The notes: a model not told the origin generated them from the sequence alone. Shown: positions 1-8,054, counted from the first letter of the stretch. The stretch is DNA of 11,882 nt from Gammaproteobacteria bacterium (GCA_029861795.1 JAOTYS010000102.1:1-11882), one strand, 5' to 3'. Made by a program: numbers and translations.

Positions 1-258
1 GCGTGGCAGGTCACTGACGACTATACCCAGGCGAGGGTTGATGAGCGAACCCAAGCCCTTCTCGAGTTTGCGCTCACCGCGCGACCTGATCTCACAAACC
101 AGACCGATGTCGATAAGTTGAAAGCGCTCGGCATAAGCGATCGCGAAATTTTGGAAGCGGTGGTAGTGGCTGGATTTTTTCGGGATTACAACCTACGAGT
201 CAGTATTCTCGGGCTTGAGCTTGAAGATTGGTTCCACGGTGTACCAAGGGGTAAGTAG
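1..258 (+). CDS. Carboxymuconolactone decarboxylase / AhpD-like peroxidase-related protein, C-terminal part
   Basis: An open frame enters from the left edge in frame 1 and stops with TAG, giving 85 residues of a truncated protein. The visible part reads TQALLEFALTARPDL, then a segment around KALGISDREILEAVVVAGFF, then RVSILGLELED. This is the usual end of the carboxymuconolactone decarboxylase/AhpD-like 'peroxidase-related' family: a helix, a 'G-(L/I)-SD-E-I-L' turn, and a final helix with a small amphipathic end. The catalytic CxxC...H of these enzymes lies in the missing N-terminal part, so activity cannot be judged. Its stop is three bases before the next ATG, so it is probably co-transcribed with the glutathione S-transferase-like gene. 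The family assignment comes from pattern recognition of the tail only. A peroxide- or lactone-related role is family knowledge, not shown here. Confidence 0.75.
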   Translation, partial: AWQVTDDYTQARVDERTQALLEFALTARPDLTNQTDVDKLKALGISDREILEAVVVAGFFRDYNLRVSILGLELEDWFHGVPRGK

Positions 259-261
259 CAG

Positions 262-924
262 ATGATTAAGCTCTACTATTCGCCGGCGTCTGCCGCAATG
301 GGACCCCATGCAGCGTTGGAGGAAGCTGGCGCCGAGTATGAACTAGTGGAAGTGGATATTGATTGTCCGCTAGAGGAGCGCGATCCTGAATACCTGAAAA
401 TAAATCCTCATGCACGCGTTCCCACCTTGGATGACGATGGCGTTATTGTTTACGAAGGTGCGGCCATCATGTTGTACATCGCAGAGCGATTCCCGCATTC
501 CGATTTGGCGCCACCGGTGGGAGATCGAACACGCGGACTTTATCTGCAATGGTTGGTATACATGGCCGATACCTTGCAAGTCGCGTTTCAAATGCATTAC
601 TACCCGGAGCGTCACACCACCAATATTGCGGATCTTGATAACGTTAAGGCCAAAGCAGCCGAACGACTGGAGGAAATTTGGCGCGTACTCAATGCCGGGT
701 TGCAGACCGGCCCGTATCTGTTAGGCGAACGTTTTAGCGGCTGCGATCTTTATCTGCACATGTTAACAACTTGGCATCAAGACCCAAGGGCTCTGCTAGA
801 CCGATTCTCCAATATCAAATGTTGTGTTGAGTTAGTCGAGAAGCGGCCCGCAGTCCGGCGCATCATGAAAGTCCATGGTCCAAGTTGGGTCACACACCAT
901 CCTGATGACATCGGGCCCCTCTGA
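262..924 (+). CDS. Glutathione S-transferase-like protein
   Basis: A 220-residue protein, normal length for a cytosolic GST. The thioredoxin-like N-terminal domain (about 1-80) starts LYYSPAS, has NPHARVPTL with the cis-proline, and has YEGAAIMLYIAERFP, matching the usual 'E-S-x-A-I-x-x-Y' glutathione-binding stretch except that Ser is Gly. An all-helical C-terminal domain follows (about 88-205). Beta-class enzymes carry Cys and Ser in SPGACSLAPH; here the equivalent stretch is SPASAAMGPH, so both are replaced and catalysis, if any, would need Tyr5/Tyr6 or Ser10. The start is ATG at 262, with AAGGGG about ten bases upstream inside the end of the preceding gene. It may form a transcript with the AhpD-like gene. 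It converges on the urease operon, so a role in the nitrogen pathway is not implied. Substrate unknown. Confidence 0.85.
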   Translation: MIKLYYSPASAAMGPHAALEEAGAEYELVEVDIDCPLEERDPEYLKINPHARVPTLDDDGVIVYEGAAIMLYIAERFPHSDLAPPVGDRTRGLYLQWLVYMADTLQVAFQMHYYPERHTTNIADLDNVKAKAAERLEEIWRVLNAGLQTGPYLLGERFSGCDLYLHMLTTWHQDPRALLDRFSNIKCCVELVEKRPAVRRIMKVHGPSWVTHHPDDIGPL

Positions 925-985
925 CGCTTCCATGATCGGTCACAATCAATGCGGTCTGGGCTGATGTGAATGCCGTGTGAATCCA

Positions 986-1007
986 AGTGCATCCGCCACA
1001 ATGCACT
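986..1007. repeat. Perfect 7-bp inverted repeat between convergent operons
   Basis: AGTGCAT (986-992) and ATGCACT (1001-1007) form a perfect 7-bp stem with an 8-base loop, CCGCCACA. It starts at the last base of the ureG stop codon and lies in the 82-base gap between the convergent GST-like gene and ureG. A hairpin here could mark or protect the 3' end of either transcript. No run of T follows on either strand, so it does not qualify as a standard intrinsic terminator. Confidence 0.4.
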
Positions 1008-1636
1008 CAAGCTTCCAACAAAACTTGGTGTGCCAGGTGGTCTACTACTTGGTCGATGCCTTCGCCTGATAGGCAATTGGTGAATATCACCGGACGTTCG
1101 CCGCGCACAGCGGCGATGTCCCTCTTGATCACGTCTAGATCTACCTGAACGTAAGGTGCGAGATCGACTTTGTTGATGATTAGTAAATCGCATTGCATCA
1201 CGCCTGGGCCACGTTTGCGAGGTATGTCATCACCGGCTGCGACGTCTATGACAAACATCCAGTAGTCGACCAAATCCAGGGAAAAAGTAGAGGCGAGATT
1301 ATCACCACCGCTTTCGATAAGGATCATGTCAAGCTCTGCGAAGTTTTGCTCGAGCAAATTTGCCGCTTCGATATTCAGAGTCGGGTCTTCCCGTATTGCG
1401 GTATGGGGACATGCCCCAGTCTCAACACCAACAACTCGGTCGGGATCGATAATGCCGCTGTGTTTGAGTCGTTCCGCATCTTCGCGGGTGACTAAGTCAT
1501 TGGTCACAATGGCGGCTTCACAACCTCGTTGTTTGAGTCGGGGAATCAGCGTTTCGATCAACGCTGTTTTCCCTGACCCAACAGGACCGCCGATACCGAC
1601 CCTGGCGGCACCTAGTTTTTGCGCCGGTGTATTCAT
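1007..1636 (-). CDS. ureG: Urease accessory GTPase UreG
   Basis: UreG is the SIMIBI-class GTPase that delivers nickel to apo-urease within the UreD-UreF-UreG complex in the cytoplasm. At 209 residues it has the usual length. Visible motifs are the P-loop GGPVGSGKT (about 16-24), [11 protein letters not shown] with the switch region, [16 protein letters not shown] with the nickel-binding Cys-Pro-His at 76-78, [28 protein letters not shown], and the guanine-specificity motif NKVD. Its ATG overlaps the ureC stop by four bases (ATGA, 1633-1636), which implies translational coupling. It is the last gene of the urease operon. No His-rich N-terminal tail is present. The C-terminal end is normal for the family. 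Confidence 0.97.
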   Translation of the reverse strand: MNTPAQKLGAARVGIGGPVGSGKTALIETLIPRLKQRGCEAAIVTNDLVTREDAERLKHSGIIDPDRVVGVETGACPHTAIREDPTLNIEAANLLEQNFAELDMILIESGGDNLASTFSLDLVDYWMFVIDVAAGDDIPRKRGPGVMQCDLLIINKVDLAPYVQVDLDVIKRDIAAVRGERPVIFTNCLSGEGIDQVVDHLAHQVLLEA

Positions 1637-3345
1637 CTGAGCATGTAACGTTGGGTCAGGGGAAGTTCTTTGGCCGGCTCACAGGTCGCGAGCTCGCCGT
1701 TTACGAAAACCTGAAATGTTTGCGGATTTACCGTTACTTTGGGGCACGTGCTGTTATGCAGCATATGACCCTTGTTGAGCTGTCGCGTTCCTTGGGTTGT
1801 AACAACTTGCTTGGCAAGATCAAGTTTACCGGCGATGTCTCGGTCCAATGCCGCCTGATTGACAAAGCTCATGCTCAAAGCCTGTTTTGCCCGGCCAAAT
1901 GCTCCCCACTGCGGGCGCATAAGTAGCGGTTCGCAGGTCATGAGCGAGGCTGCACTATCGCCCATGGCAGACCAAACAATGAAGCCCCCCTTGATGACGA
2001 GTTCAGGTTTGATTCCAAAAAATGCTGGACGCCACAGTACAACGTCCGCGAGCTTTCCATCCTCTAGAGATCCGACGTACCGATCGATTCCAAAGGTGCG
2101 CGCCGCGTTAATGGTGTATTTAGCGATGTAACGCTTGATGCGCTCATTGTCGCCCCGTTTGGTGATCTCCTCAGAAAGCCGACCACGTTGATCCTTCATC
2201 TTGCTTGCGAGTTGCCAGGTACGGCAAATCACCTCGTTAATGCGACCCATCCCTTGACTGTCGGAGCCCAGCATAGAAATGGCCCCGATGTCATGCAGTA
2301 CATCTTCTGCCGCAATGGTCTCTGCGCGAACGCGGCTTTCGGCAAACGCCACGTCTTCGGGAACAGCTGGATTGAGATGGTGACATACCATGATCATGTC
2401 CAGGTGCTCGTCGAATGTGTTGGCAGTATACGGATTGGTGGGATTGGTGGAAGACGGTAGGCAATTCGGTTCACCGGTAATACGGATGATGTCCGGAGCA
2501 TGACCTCCGCCTGCTCCCTCGGCGTGATACATATGAATTGTCCGTCCATTTATCGCAGCAAGGGTGTCTTCCAGAAATCCGCTTTCGTTGAGCGTGTCGG
2601 TATGCAGTTGGACCTGGAAATCCATCTCATCGGCAACACCTAGACAGGTGTTGATAGCGGCCGGCATGGCGCCCCAATCTTCGTGGATCTTCAGACCAAA
2701 ACATCCTCCTTCGATCTGATCAATGATGGAGCGCGGTTTTGACGTGTTGCCACGGCCGAGGAATCCGAAATTAATCGGCCAATGCTCCGCTGCTTGTAAC
2801 ATCTTTCCCACATTCCACGCACCACCGCAGTCGATACCCACGGTGATGGGGCCTAGCGAACCACCCAGCATCGTGGTGATGCCACTGCCGATGGCATGCT
2901 CACATAGTTGAGCGCTATCGAAGTGCACGTGCACATCGATGCCGCCGGGTGTGGCAATTAGTCCCTCGGCATCTCGCGCTGTTGTCGCGGCACCACAAAG
3001 CAAGCGTTTGTCGACACCGTCCATTACCGCTGGATTGCCCGCCTTGCCGACGCCGGCGATTTTCCCGTCTTTGATACCAATATCGGCCTTGATCACTCCA
3101 AGCACAGGATCGATGATCACCGCGTTGCTCACCAACATATCCAGTGAGCCCGCACTACTGTCCAATCCGGGAACGAGCCCTAACCCGTCGCGCAGGGTCT
3201 TGCCTCCGCCGTGCAGACATTCATCACCGGGTATAGCATGATCGTGCTCGATCTCGGCGAACAAAGAGGTGTCTCCTAGGCGCATTGCATCGCCAGTGGT
3301 GGGTCCATACAACGTTGCGTAATGACTGCGTGAGATTTTTGCCAT
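1633..3345 (-). CDS. ureC: Urease subunit alpha (catalytic)
   Basis: UreC carries the dinickel active site that hydrolyses urea to ammonia and carbamate. Length is 570 residues, typical. All expected ligands can be placed: His139 and His141 in DVHVHF, Lys219 (to be carbamylated) and His221 in [11 protein letters not shown], His248 in [11 protein letters not shown], His274 in [14 protein letters not shown], flap Cys321-His322 in MVCHHLNP, and Asp362 in [14 protein letters not shown]. Two family positions look unusual: [11 protein letters not shown] replaces the common SDSQAMGRVGE, and HAEGAGG replaces HTEGAGG. These point to a divergent urease lineage, not loss of function. The gene begins two bases after the ureAB stop, with GAGGGG just upstream of the ATG, and overlaps ureG by four bases. 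Confidence 0.98.
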   Translation of the reverse strand: MAKISRSHYATLYGPTTGDAMRLGDTSLFAEIEHDHAIPGDECLHGGGKTLRDGLGLVPGLDSSAGSLDMLVSNAVIIDPVLGVIKADIGIKDGKIAGVGKAGNPAVMDGVDKRLLCGAATTARDAEGLIATPGGIDVHVHFDSAQLCEHAIGSGITTMLGGSLGPITVGIDCGGAWNVGKMLQAAEHWPINFGFLGRGNTSKPRSIIDQIEGGCFGLKIHEDWGAMPAAINTCLGVADEMDFQVQLHTDTLNESGFLEDTLAAINGRTIHMYHAEGAGGGHAPDIIRITGEPNCLPSSTNPTNPYTANTFDEHLDMIMVCHHLNPAVPEDVAFAESRVRAETIAAEDVLHDIGAISMLGSDSQGMGRINEVICRTWQLASKMKDQRGRLSEEITKRGDNERIKRYIAKYTINAARTFGIDRYVGSLEDGKLADVVLWRPAFFGIKPELVIKGGFIVWSAMGDSAASLMTCEPLLMRPQWGAFGRAKQALSMSFVNQAALDRDIAGKLDLAKQVVTTQGTRQLNKGHMLHNSTCPKVTVNPQTFQVFVNGELATCEPAKELPLTQRYMLR

Positions 3346-3347
3346 GA

Positions 3348-4049
3348 TTACGCCCCTCTAAAGCCCTGTTCTTTAGCGCGTCGCAGCGCAGCTTCTTTAA
3401 CAAGCTCTGAGCGGCTTGATCCATCGGTCAAGTTGTTCAAGCCGTAGAGTTCACCGCCACCGCCAAACTCGACCAGGGTGACTTGTTTGTTTTCACCGGG
3501 TTCGAAGCGAACGGCCGTCCCTGCAGGTATATCGAGATGCATACCAAACGCTGCCTGACGCTCAAACTCTAGCTCCCGGTTGGTTTCAAAAAAATGATAG
3601 TGGCTTCCTACCTGAATCGGGCGATCTCCCTTGTTAACAACTGAAATCGTTGTACTCCTGCGTCCTGCGTTGATTTCAATCTCGCCCTCGGCGGGAATGA
3701 TTTCTCCTGGAATGATCTGATCCTTCTTTGCCACTTTCTTTTTGCCTGGGCGAATCGGATCGTGAACCGTGACGAGCTTAGTGCCATCTGGAAAAGTGCC
3801 TTCTACTTGAATCATCGGCATCATCTCGGCGACCCCAGGCATGACGTCGTCCGTGGTGAGCAAGGTTGCGCCGAAGCTTATAAGATCAGCTACTGTGCGA
3901 CCGTCGCGAGCTCCTTCCAAGATCTCATCGGAGACGACGGCCACTGCCTCCGGATGATTGAGCTTTAAGCCCCGAGCGCGACGTCGCCGGGCAAGTTCCG
4001 CGGCGTTGAAGATCAGCAGCCGTTCGACTTCGGTGGGTGTGAGTAGCAT
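3348..4049 (-). CDS. ureAB: Fused urease gamma-beta subunit
   Basis: One 233-residue protein contains both small urease subunits. Residues 1-100 are the gamma subunit ([20 protein letters not shown], then [51 protein letters not shown]). A short basic linker (about 101-112, [12 protein letters not shown]) follows. Then comes the beta subunit ([60 protein letters not shown]). Separate UreA and UreB are commoner; the fused form is known from Helicobacter UreA and some other bacteria. The start at 4049 is supported by a strong AAAGGAGGAG five bases upstream. The 87-base gap before it is the largest inside the urease gene set and holds a candidate promoter. The stop lies two bases before ureC. 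Symbols in databases vary (ureAB, ureA). Confidence 0.95.
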   Translation of the reverse strand: MLLTPTEVERLLIFNAAELARRRRARGLKLNHPEAVAVVSDEILEGARDGRTVADLISFGATLLTTDDVMPGVAEMMPMIQVEGTFPDGTKLVTVHDPIRPGKKKVAKKDQIIPGEIIPAEGEIEINAGRRSTTISVVNKGDRPIQVGSHYHFFETNRELEFERQAAFGMHLDIPAGTAVRFEPGENKQVTLVEFGGGGELYGLNNLTDGSSRSELVKEAALRRAKEQGFRGA

Positions 4050-4072
4050 CGACTCCTCCTTTGGCTCTATCG

Positions 4073-4101
4073 ATAATGTTCGTGACTCGCGAATGTATCA
4101 A
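4073..4101 (-). promoter_or_regulatory. Candidate internal sigma-70 promoter before ureAB, with palindrome in the spacer
   Basis: On the minus strand TTGATA (4101-4096, five of six matches to TTGACA) is followed after exactly 17 bases by CATTAT (4078-4073, four of six to TATAAT). Transcription would begin near 4066, just ahead of the ureAB Shine-Dalgarno. Nearly the whole spacer is a 15-base imperfect palindrome on the plus strand, TTCGTGACTCGCGAA (4079-4093), whose arms pair at six of seven positions plus one G-T. A protein binding there would sit between the -35 and -10 boxes. It could allow structural genes to be expressed apart from ureE/ureF. This is a sequence match only; chance matches of this quality occur. 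Confidence 0.35.
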
Positions 4102-4136
4102 AGTGTCAGTGCAACAGAATAAACACTCGGGATTAA

Positions 4137-4820
4137 TCAATTCGAGAAAAGACGGCTAGATTGGGTCTCATGGCGCATCACTGCGATATCCGCCATCGGT
4201 GTATAGCTGCAGATCATCTCGAGACTTGGCGGTGGTGTGGCCAATATCTCGGCCAACGCGTGATGAACACTCCCAAGAATCTCCTGGGCAGATAGGTGAC
4301 CGATTACACCGAGGCGTATTGCGGCCCCTAAGATACCAGCGCACATGGCGTGTGCACTGACAGCCAACGTATCCTGTAAGGACAAGCCGATGTTTTTCCA
4401 TAGCAGACCTTGGATTGTTGCCAGGTGACCGTTTGCGGTGCCAGATTTCTGCAAGTTGGAATACTCGGCCGCTGCTTTCGTCCCTAATTTTACGTGTACC
4501 GAAAGTAACGCAGTGCCGGCACGGCGAGAACCTTCACGCAGTTCACGAGGCAAGGTAGAGGCTTCAACGAGTTTGTCAGTTTGCAGCACCTCGTCGATAT
4601 TAGTACTGACATTCCAAACGTGAGCGATAACGGTCCGATCGCAAGTTGCCCACCTCAGGGACAATTGGGTGAATAGAAACACTCGGACATCGTCGGCGTT
4701 TCTCACTCTCTGGTCGGCACAGAGAGACTCGAGTCCGAAAGAAAATGCAATGGCGCCACTGGGGAAAAAGCTATCTCCGTGTTGCAGCAGCTTTAATCTT
4801 GCGAGGATGTCACTGGTCAT
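4137..4820 (-). CDS. ureF: Urease accessory protein UreF
   Basis: UreF is the all-helical accessory protein that, with UreD, bridges apo-urease and UreG and gates GTP-dependent nickel insertion. Length is 227 residues, typical. The family signature GDSFFPSGAIAFSFGLESL sits at about 15-33 (usual form D-x-x-FP-(T/S)-G-x-x-x-S-x-GLE). A later helix AHAMCAGILGAAIRLGVIGHLSAQEIL matches the conserved C-terminal half. Its first 11 bases overlap the end of ureE, so the two are coupled. Sequence similarity within this family is low, so the call rests mainly on the N-terminal signature and the operon context. Its usual partner UreD is not found in this window. Confidence 0.92.
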   Translation of the reverse strand: MTSDILARLKLLQHGDSFFPSGAIAFSFGLESLCADQRVRNADDVRVFLFTQLSLRWATCDRTVIAHVWNVSTNIDEVLQTDKLVEASTLPRELREGSRRAGTALLSVHVKLGTKAAAEYSNLQKSGTANGHLATIQGLLWKNIGLSLQDTLAVSAHAMCAGILGAAIRLGVIGHLSAQEILGSVHHALAEILATPPPSLEMICSYTPMADIAVMRHETQSSRLFSN

Positions 4821-5271
4821 CGATGATCCGTACTGCGCCGTCGTTTAGTAGATGAGCAATCCTGACTTCATAAGACTCCGCTGGGCCCTCCAGTGCAACT
4901 AACAAATGCACTCCGTCGAATCTTACCCGCCAATGATGATGCCCCGCCAGAAAGCCGAGCTGTAGGGCGGACTCGGGCGTGCTTGCTGCGAGTCTTAGCC
5001 ATCGTTCTTCCTTGAGACGAACCACAATAGCTCGATCTTCCGAGAAATAAATCACAGAGCCGTTTTGCAGTTGTTCAGAGCGCGCGATGGCGATGGCGCA
5101 TTCCGTACCCTGATCTGTAAATAGCCTTAACCGTTTGCGAGCGACATCACTAGAGCTAAGAGTGACGTACTCGATCTTCCCCTGGTGTTGGATAAGGTGC
5201 AGTTTCTCAGCGAGCTCAGAGTCGGTCGCATTCCCAACGATCCCAGTGATGCGGACAAGCTCGCTTTGCAT
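4810..5271 (-). CDS. ureE: Urease accessory nickel metallochaperone UreE
   Basis: UreE binds Ni(II) and hands it to UreG. Length is 153 residues. The N-terminal domain (1-80) is the peptide-binding-like fold with RKRLRLFTDQGTECAIAI and GSVIYFSEDRAIVVRL. The C-terminal metal-binding domain contains LGFLAGHHHWRVRF, where the conserved nickel His of the usual GNRHW motif falls within His111-113. Unlike enterobacterial UreE it has no C-terminal histidine tail. The ATG at 5271 has only a weak upstream AGAGGA at a long distance. An in-frame TGA upstream with no other good start codon in between makes this start the best choice. It is the first urease gene of the set, 93 bases after the alpha/beta hydrolase, so it may be read through from there. 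Confidence 0.92.
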   Translation of the reverse strand: MQSELVRITGIVGNATDSELAEKLHLIQHQGKIEYVTLSSSDVARKRLRLFTDQGTECAIAIARSEQLQNGSVIYFSEDRAIVVRLKEERWLRLAASTPESALQLGFLAGHHHWRVRFDGVHLLVALEGPAESYEVRIAHLLNDGAVRIIDDQ

Positions 5272-5364
5272 GTTTCTATTGATCCTCTGGATGCTGGAGT
5301 TTCCTTCTACTCACGGTGGGGTTCGACTTTCTCAACACAGGCCGTGACTGACTCGCAAAACCTG

Positions 5365-6375
5365 TTAGCTCGAAAGCAGTTGCTTCAATGCTTTATCGAT
5401 GAATGCCAAATCATCTGGACCGCGCCCGCTGCCTGCATAGTGACCCCAATCTGAAGGAATAACTCTGAGTTCAGCGTTGGGCATGTGGCCCACCTCGTAG
5501 GCGTTGTCCTCAGGTGGAAAGTACAAATCCGTTTGTCCCGGCATCACAATAGCCTTCGCCTTTATGGCGTTCAGTGCCTTCTCAAACTCGTTATGATAAA
5601 TCTCATTGGCGCTCAGGTCGCAGTGTTGCCAGGTCCAAATCAACGCCAATATGTTGTTTGCGTCGCGGTGCAAGAACACCGCCTCCCAATAGCCGATCAA
5701 GAAGTCCTCGAGAGAGGAGTATCCCATCTGTCGGTACATCTCCCGGCGATAAAACGCTTGAGGTAAGGCCCAGCCAGACCAGACCCTTGCCATCGCCCGG
5801 AGTCCGCGCTCAGGGGGTCGATCGTACCAACCTTCGTTCCAGGCAGAGTCTGCCGTCAGTGCTGCCTTGACTCCTTCGAGAAACACATAGGTGTGATTGG
5901 TTGTCTTCGCGGCGCCGCAGAAAGGGGCTATACGTTCGACTTGATCGGGATAAAGACAGCCCCATTGATAAGCCTGTTGTGCGGCCATAGACCATCCCAC
6001 TACCAGGGCGATAGTGTCTATACCGAAGAATTCAGACATCAGTCGATATTGCACACGCACGTTGTCATAAATGGTTACCCCGGGAAAGCGCCCCTTGTTA
6101 AACGGCGGCGGTGTATTTGAAGGCGAGGAAGAAAGTCCGGCACCAAGTAAGTTAGGGATCACGATGAAAAACTTCTGCGGATCCAGTGCCATCCCCTTGC
6201 CGATGAGATATTCGTTGTCTTCATGGGTTCCGCCATACCGAGTCGGATAGACGATGACGTTGTTCTTGTCTGCATTGAGCGTGCCGTAGGTCTTGTATAC
6301 GAGCTTGGTGTCCCGCAGGGTGATTCCAGATTGCAGAACGACATCGCCCGCTTCAAAAGTATCGAAATCACTCAT
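5365..6375 (-). CDS. MetX-like alpha/beta-fold hydrolase of unknown substrate
   Basis: A 336-residue alpha/beta hydrolase related to the homoserine O-acetyltransferase (MetX) branch. Features: LVYKTYGTLNADKNNVIVYPTRYGGT (26-50), IVIPNLLGAGLSSSPSNTPPPFN (71-93), the MetX-like FPGVTIYDNVRVQYRLMSEFFGID (97-120), nucleophile elbow VVGWSMAAQQAYQWG with Ser129, acid Asp283 in MPGQTDLYFPPEDN, and base His312 in SDWGHYAGSG. The triad is therefore complete. The elbow is GWSMAA where true MetX has G-x-SMGG, and the methionine pathway context is absent, so homoserine acetylation is unlikely. No signal peptide is seen. It sits between the glutamine synthetase family gene (50-base gap) and ureE (93-base gap) on one strand, suggesting an amide, ester or acyl-transfer step linked to nitrogen release; that role is inference. 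The start has no clear Shine-Dalgarno. Confidence 0.8.
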   Translation of the reverse strand: MSDFDTFEAGDVVLQSGITLRDTKLVYKTYGTLNADKNNVIVYPTRYGGTHEDNEYLIGKGMALDPQKFFIVIPNLLGAGLSSSPSNTPPPFNKGRFPGVTIYDNVRVQYRLMSEFFGIDTIALVVGWSMAAQQAYQWGCLYPDQVERIAPFCGAAKTTNHTYVFLEGVKAALTADSAWNEGWYDRPPERGLRAMARVWSGWALPQAFYRREMYRQMGYSSLEDFLIGYWEAVFLHRDANNILALIWTWQHCDLSANEIYHNEFEKALNAIKAKAIVMPGQTDLYFPPEDNAYEVGHMPNAELRVIPSDWGHYAGSGRGPDDLAFIDKALKQLLSS

Positions 6376-6425
6376 TAAGATATCAACTCATTATCGATTT
6401 TAGGGTGTGGCGCTCGATTGATCGC

Positions 6426-7850
6426 TTAGTAAAATCGCAAATATTCGATTCTCTCCCACTCGGTGACGTGTTCGTGAAACCTATTCCACTCTGCGTGTTT
6501 ATATTGACTGTAGGAATTGTGCATCACTGGTCCGAGGACCTCTTTGGCGAGCTCATCTTCGTCGAACGCGCGCACCGCCTCCAATAGCGTAGACGGTAAG
6601 TGTTGCCGGCCAGCTCTCTTTAGTTCGTCGTCAGAGGTGTCATATAACGAGGTGTCGGTCGGTGGACCCGCATCGATGCGTTCTTTAATGCCCTTGAGCG
6701 ATGCGGCTGTGGTCATAGCGAGTCCCAGGTAAGCATTCATACACATGTCTGATGCACGGTTTTCAATGGCATGACGCGCTTGCGGTAGCCGCAGCATCGC
6801 TGAGCGATTGTTGGAACCGTAGGTAATGTGTGTCGGCGCCCAAGTTACGGTACCGCCCTCAAATCCACTGGCTCGCGCGATTAAACCTTTGTACGAGTTC
6901 ACAGTGGAACAGGTGATGGCGGTTAAGGCGGCGCCGTGCTGGAGCATCCCGCCGAGCACGTTGTAAGTTATGTCGCTCCAGCTACCATCTTCCGCTTTAA
7001 ACAAGTTTGCCCCAGGCTTATCAATCGACTGGATACTGTGATTGATGTGCGCTCCGCTGCGCCAGTCGCCTTGGGTAGGCTTGGGCATGAAGGTCACAAA
7101 CAAACCATGTTGCTTGGCAACCTCCTTGAGCATAATTCGCAGAAAGGTTAGACGGTCGGCCATCTGCAGCATGTCGGTATAAGTGAAGTCGAGTTCGATC
7201 TGAGAATAAGCGCCCTCTGCCACCGTGTCTTTGAGCCCCCACCCTAGTTCCCCCAAATAATCGATGAGGGCGCCTACGTAGGGCATTGCATCGCAGGAGA
7301 ATTCTACATCGTAGCCAAATGCTTGGCGCTGCGGTCGAAATCCGTGTCCTGGATCCGGGTCATCGTCGATCGCCTTCACCACTTCGCCTTCATCGTTATA
7401 GCGAAGTACGATGAATTCCGGTTCGATGCCGGCGTAGAAGGCGTAACCCGCATCCGCCGCTGCCTTGACTTGGCGTTTCAATGCAAGTCGCGGACACACT
7501 GCATACGGTGCGTTGTTCATGAAAAGATCGGCAAAGACTATGGCGACCTCGTTATGCCAGGGACACACTTGCAAGCTGTTCAAATCAGGGATGGGTACTT
7601 GGTCTGGGTCGGCGGGACCGAGTTCCGGCACCATCGAGACCGAGTGCACCGCAAACTGCGGGCCTTTGCCGTGGCACAGTTCTTCGAACTCCGCTACTGG
7701 CACAGGTTTAGTCTTGGGGATGCCAAGAAGGTCGATCCAGCAAGACATAACATATTTCACCCCCGCCGCTTCGAGCTGCTTCCTTGCTTTGGCGATGTCG
7801 CCTGCTTTCGGCATCGCCGCTTCCATGGTGGTTGGATATATTTGAGCCAT
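6426..7850 (-). CDS. Glutamine synthetase family protein (type I/III-like gamma-glutamyl ligase)
   Basis: A 474-residue ATP-dependent ligase of the glutamine synthetase fold. Motifs in order: N-terminal beta-grasp with SCWIDLLGIPKTK (36-48), YAGIEPEFIVL with metal ligands Glu143/Glu145, AEGAYSQIELDF with Glu212 and Glu219, TFMPKPTQGDWRSGAHINHSI with His268 and the ATP/Glu site, GSNNRSAMLRLP (345-356), and AIENRASDMCMNAYL. The core catalytic residues look intact. Type-I 'SGMHVHQS' is changed to SGAHINHS and 'NPYL' to NAYL, as in GlnA-like or GlnT-like paralogues, so the acceptor could be ammonia or a small amine. SLYDTS near 401-406 resembles the adenylylation-site region, but use of that Tyr is not shown. 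I chose ATG at 7850: AGGAG lies six bases upstream, whereas it abuts the alternative ATG at 7856. Likely first gene of the operon toward urease. Confidence 0.9.
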   Translation of the reverse strand: MAQIYPTTMEAAMPKAGDIAKARKQLEAAGVKYVMSCWIDLLGIPKTKPVPVAEFEELCHGKGPQFAVHSVSMVPELGPADPDQVPIPDLNSLQVCPWHNEVAIVFADLFMNNAPYAVCPRLALKRQVKAAADAGYAFYAGIEPEFIVLRYNDEGEVVKAIDDDPDPGHGFRPQRQAFGYDVEFSCDAMPYVGALIDYLGELGWGLKDTVAEGAYSQIELDFTYTDMLQMADRLTFLRIMLKEVAKQHGLFVTFMPKPTQGDWRSGAHINHSIQSIDKPGANLFKAEDGSWSDITYNVLGGMLQHGAALTAITCSTVNSYKGLIARASGFEGGTVTWAPTHITYGSNNRSAMLRLPQARHAIENRASDMCMNAYLGLAMTTAASLKGIKERIDAGPPTDTSLYDTSDDELKRAGRQHLPSTLLEAVRAFDEDELAKEVLGPVMHNSYSQYKHAEWNRFHEHVTEWERIEYLRFY

Positions 7851-7973
7851 CAGCATCTCCTCATTGAACGCGAAGTCAAGTAATACACCAAAACACGACG
7901 CACCACTCTTGTATCTTTGGCAAGCCTCTGGTTTGCGGGTATGCCGAAGCCCATACGAGCTAAACCCGATTCA

Positions 7974-7987
7974 GCAATAGTGGAACC
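7974..7987 (-). promoter_or_regulatory. Weak candidate sigma-54 (-24/-12) promoter for the glutamine synthetase family gene
   Basis: In the 204-base gap between the regulator and the glutamine synthetase family gene, the minus strand reads GGGTTCC, four bases, then TTGCT. This places GG (7987-7986) and GC (7975-7974) ten bases apart as sigma-54 promoters require, with a full TTGC at -12 but a poor match to TGGCACG at -24. It would give a leader of roughly 110 bases. Nitrogen genes are often sigma-54 dependent, which makes it worth noting. A match of this strength is easily due to chance. Confidence 0.2.
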
Positions 7988-8054
7988 CCAGAGACATTTT
8001 GTCGTTTGAAGTCAATCCAATTCCGGTTACCCGCACTATGCAGACGGGCACCTA

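Noticed and set aside
777..1193. Minus-strand open frame of 138 codons across the GST-like/ureG junction
   Set aside because: It overlaps both real genes, is rich in Arg and Ser as shadow frames often are, and matches no family.
5365..6375. Homoserine O-acetyltransferase (metX)
   Set aside because: The fold and FPGVTIYDNVRVQ stretch fit, but the nucleophile elbow is GWSMAA, not G-x-SMGG, and there is no methionine-pathway context.
7323..7883. Long plus-strand open frame of 186 codons
   Set aside because: It lies antisense to the well-supported glutamine synthetase family gene, has no recognisable motif, and its frame follows that gene's codon bias.
7920..7956. Two small tandem hairpins in the leader of the glutamine synthetase family gene, one with a CTTCGG tetraloop on the minus strand
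   Set aside because: Stems are short and bulged, the loops are not ACGR, and no T-run follows, so neither a riboswitch nor a terminator can be claimed.
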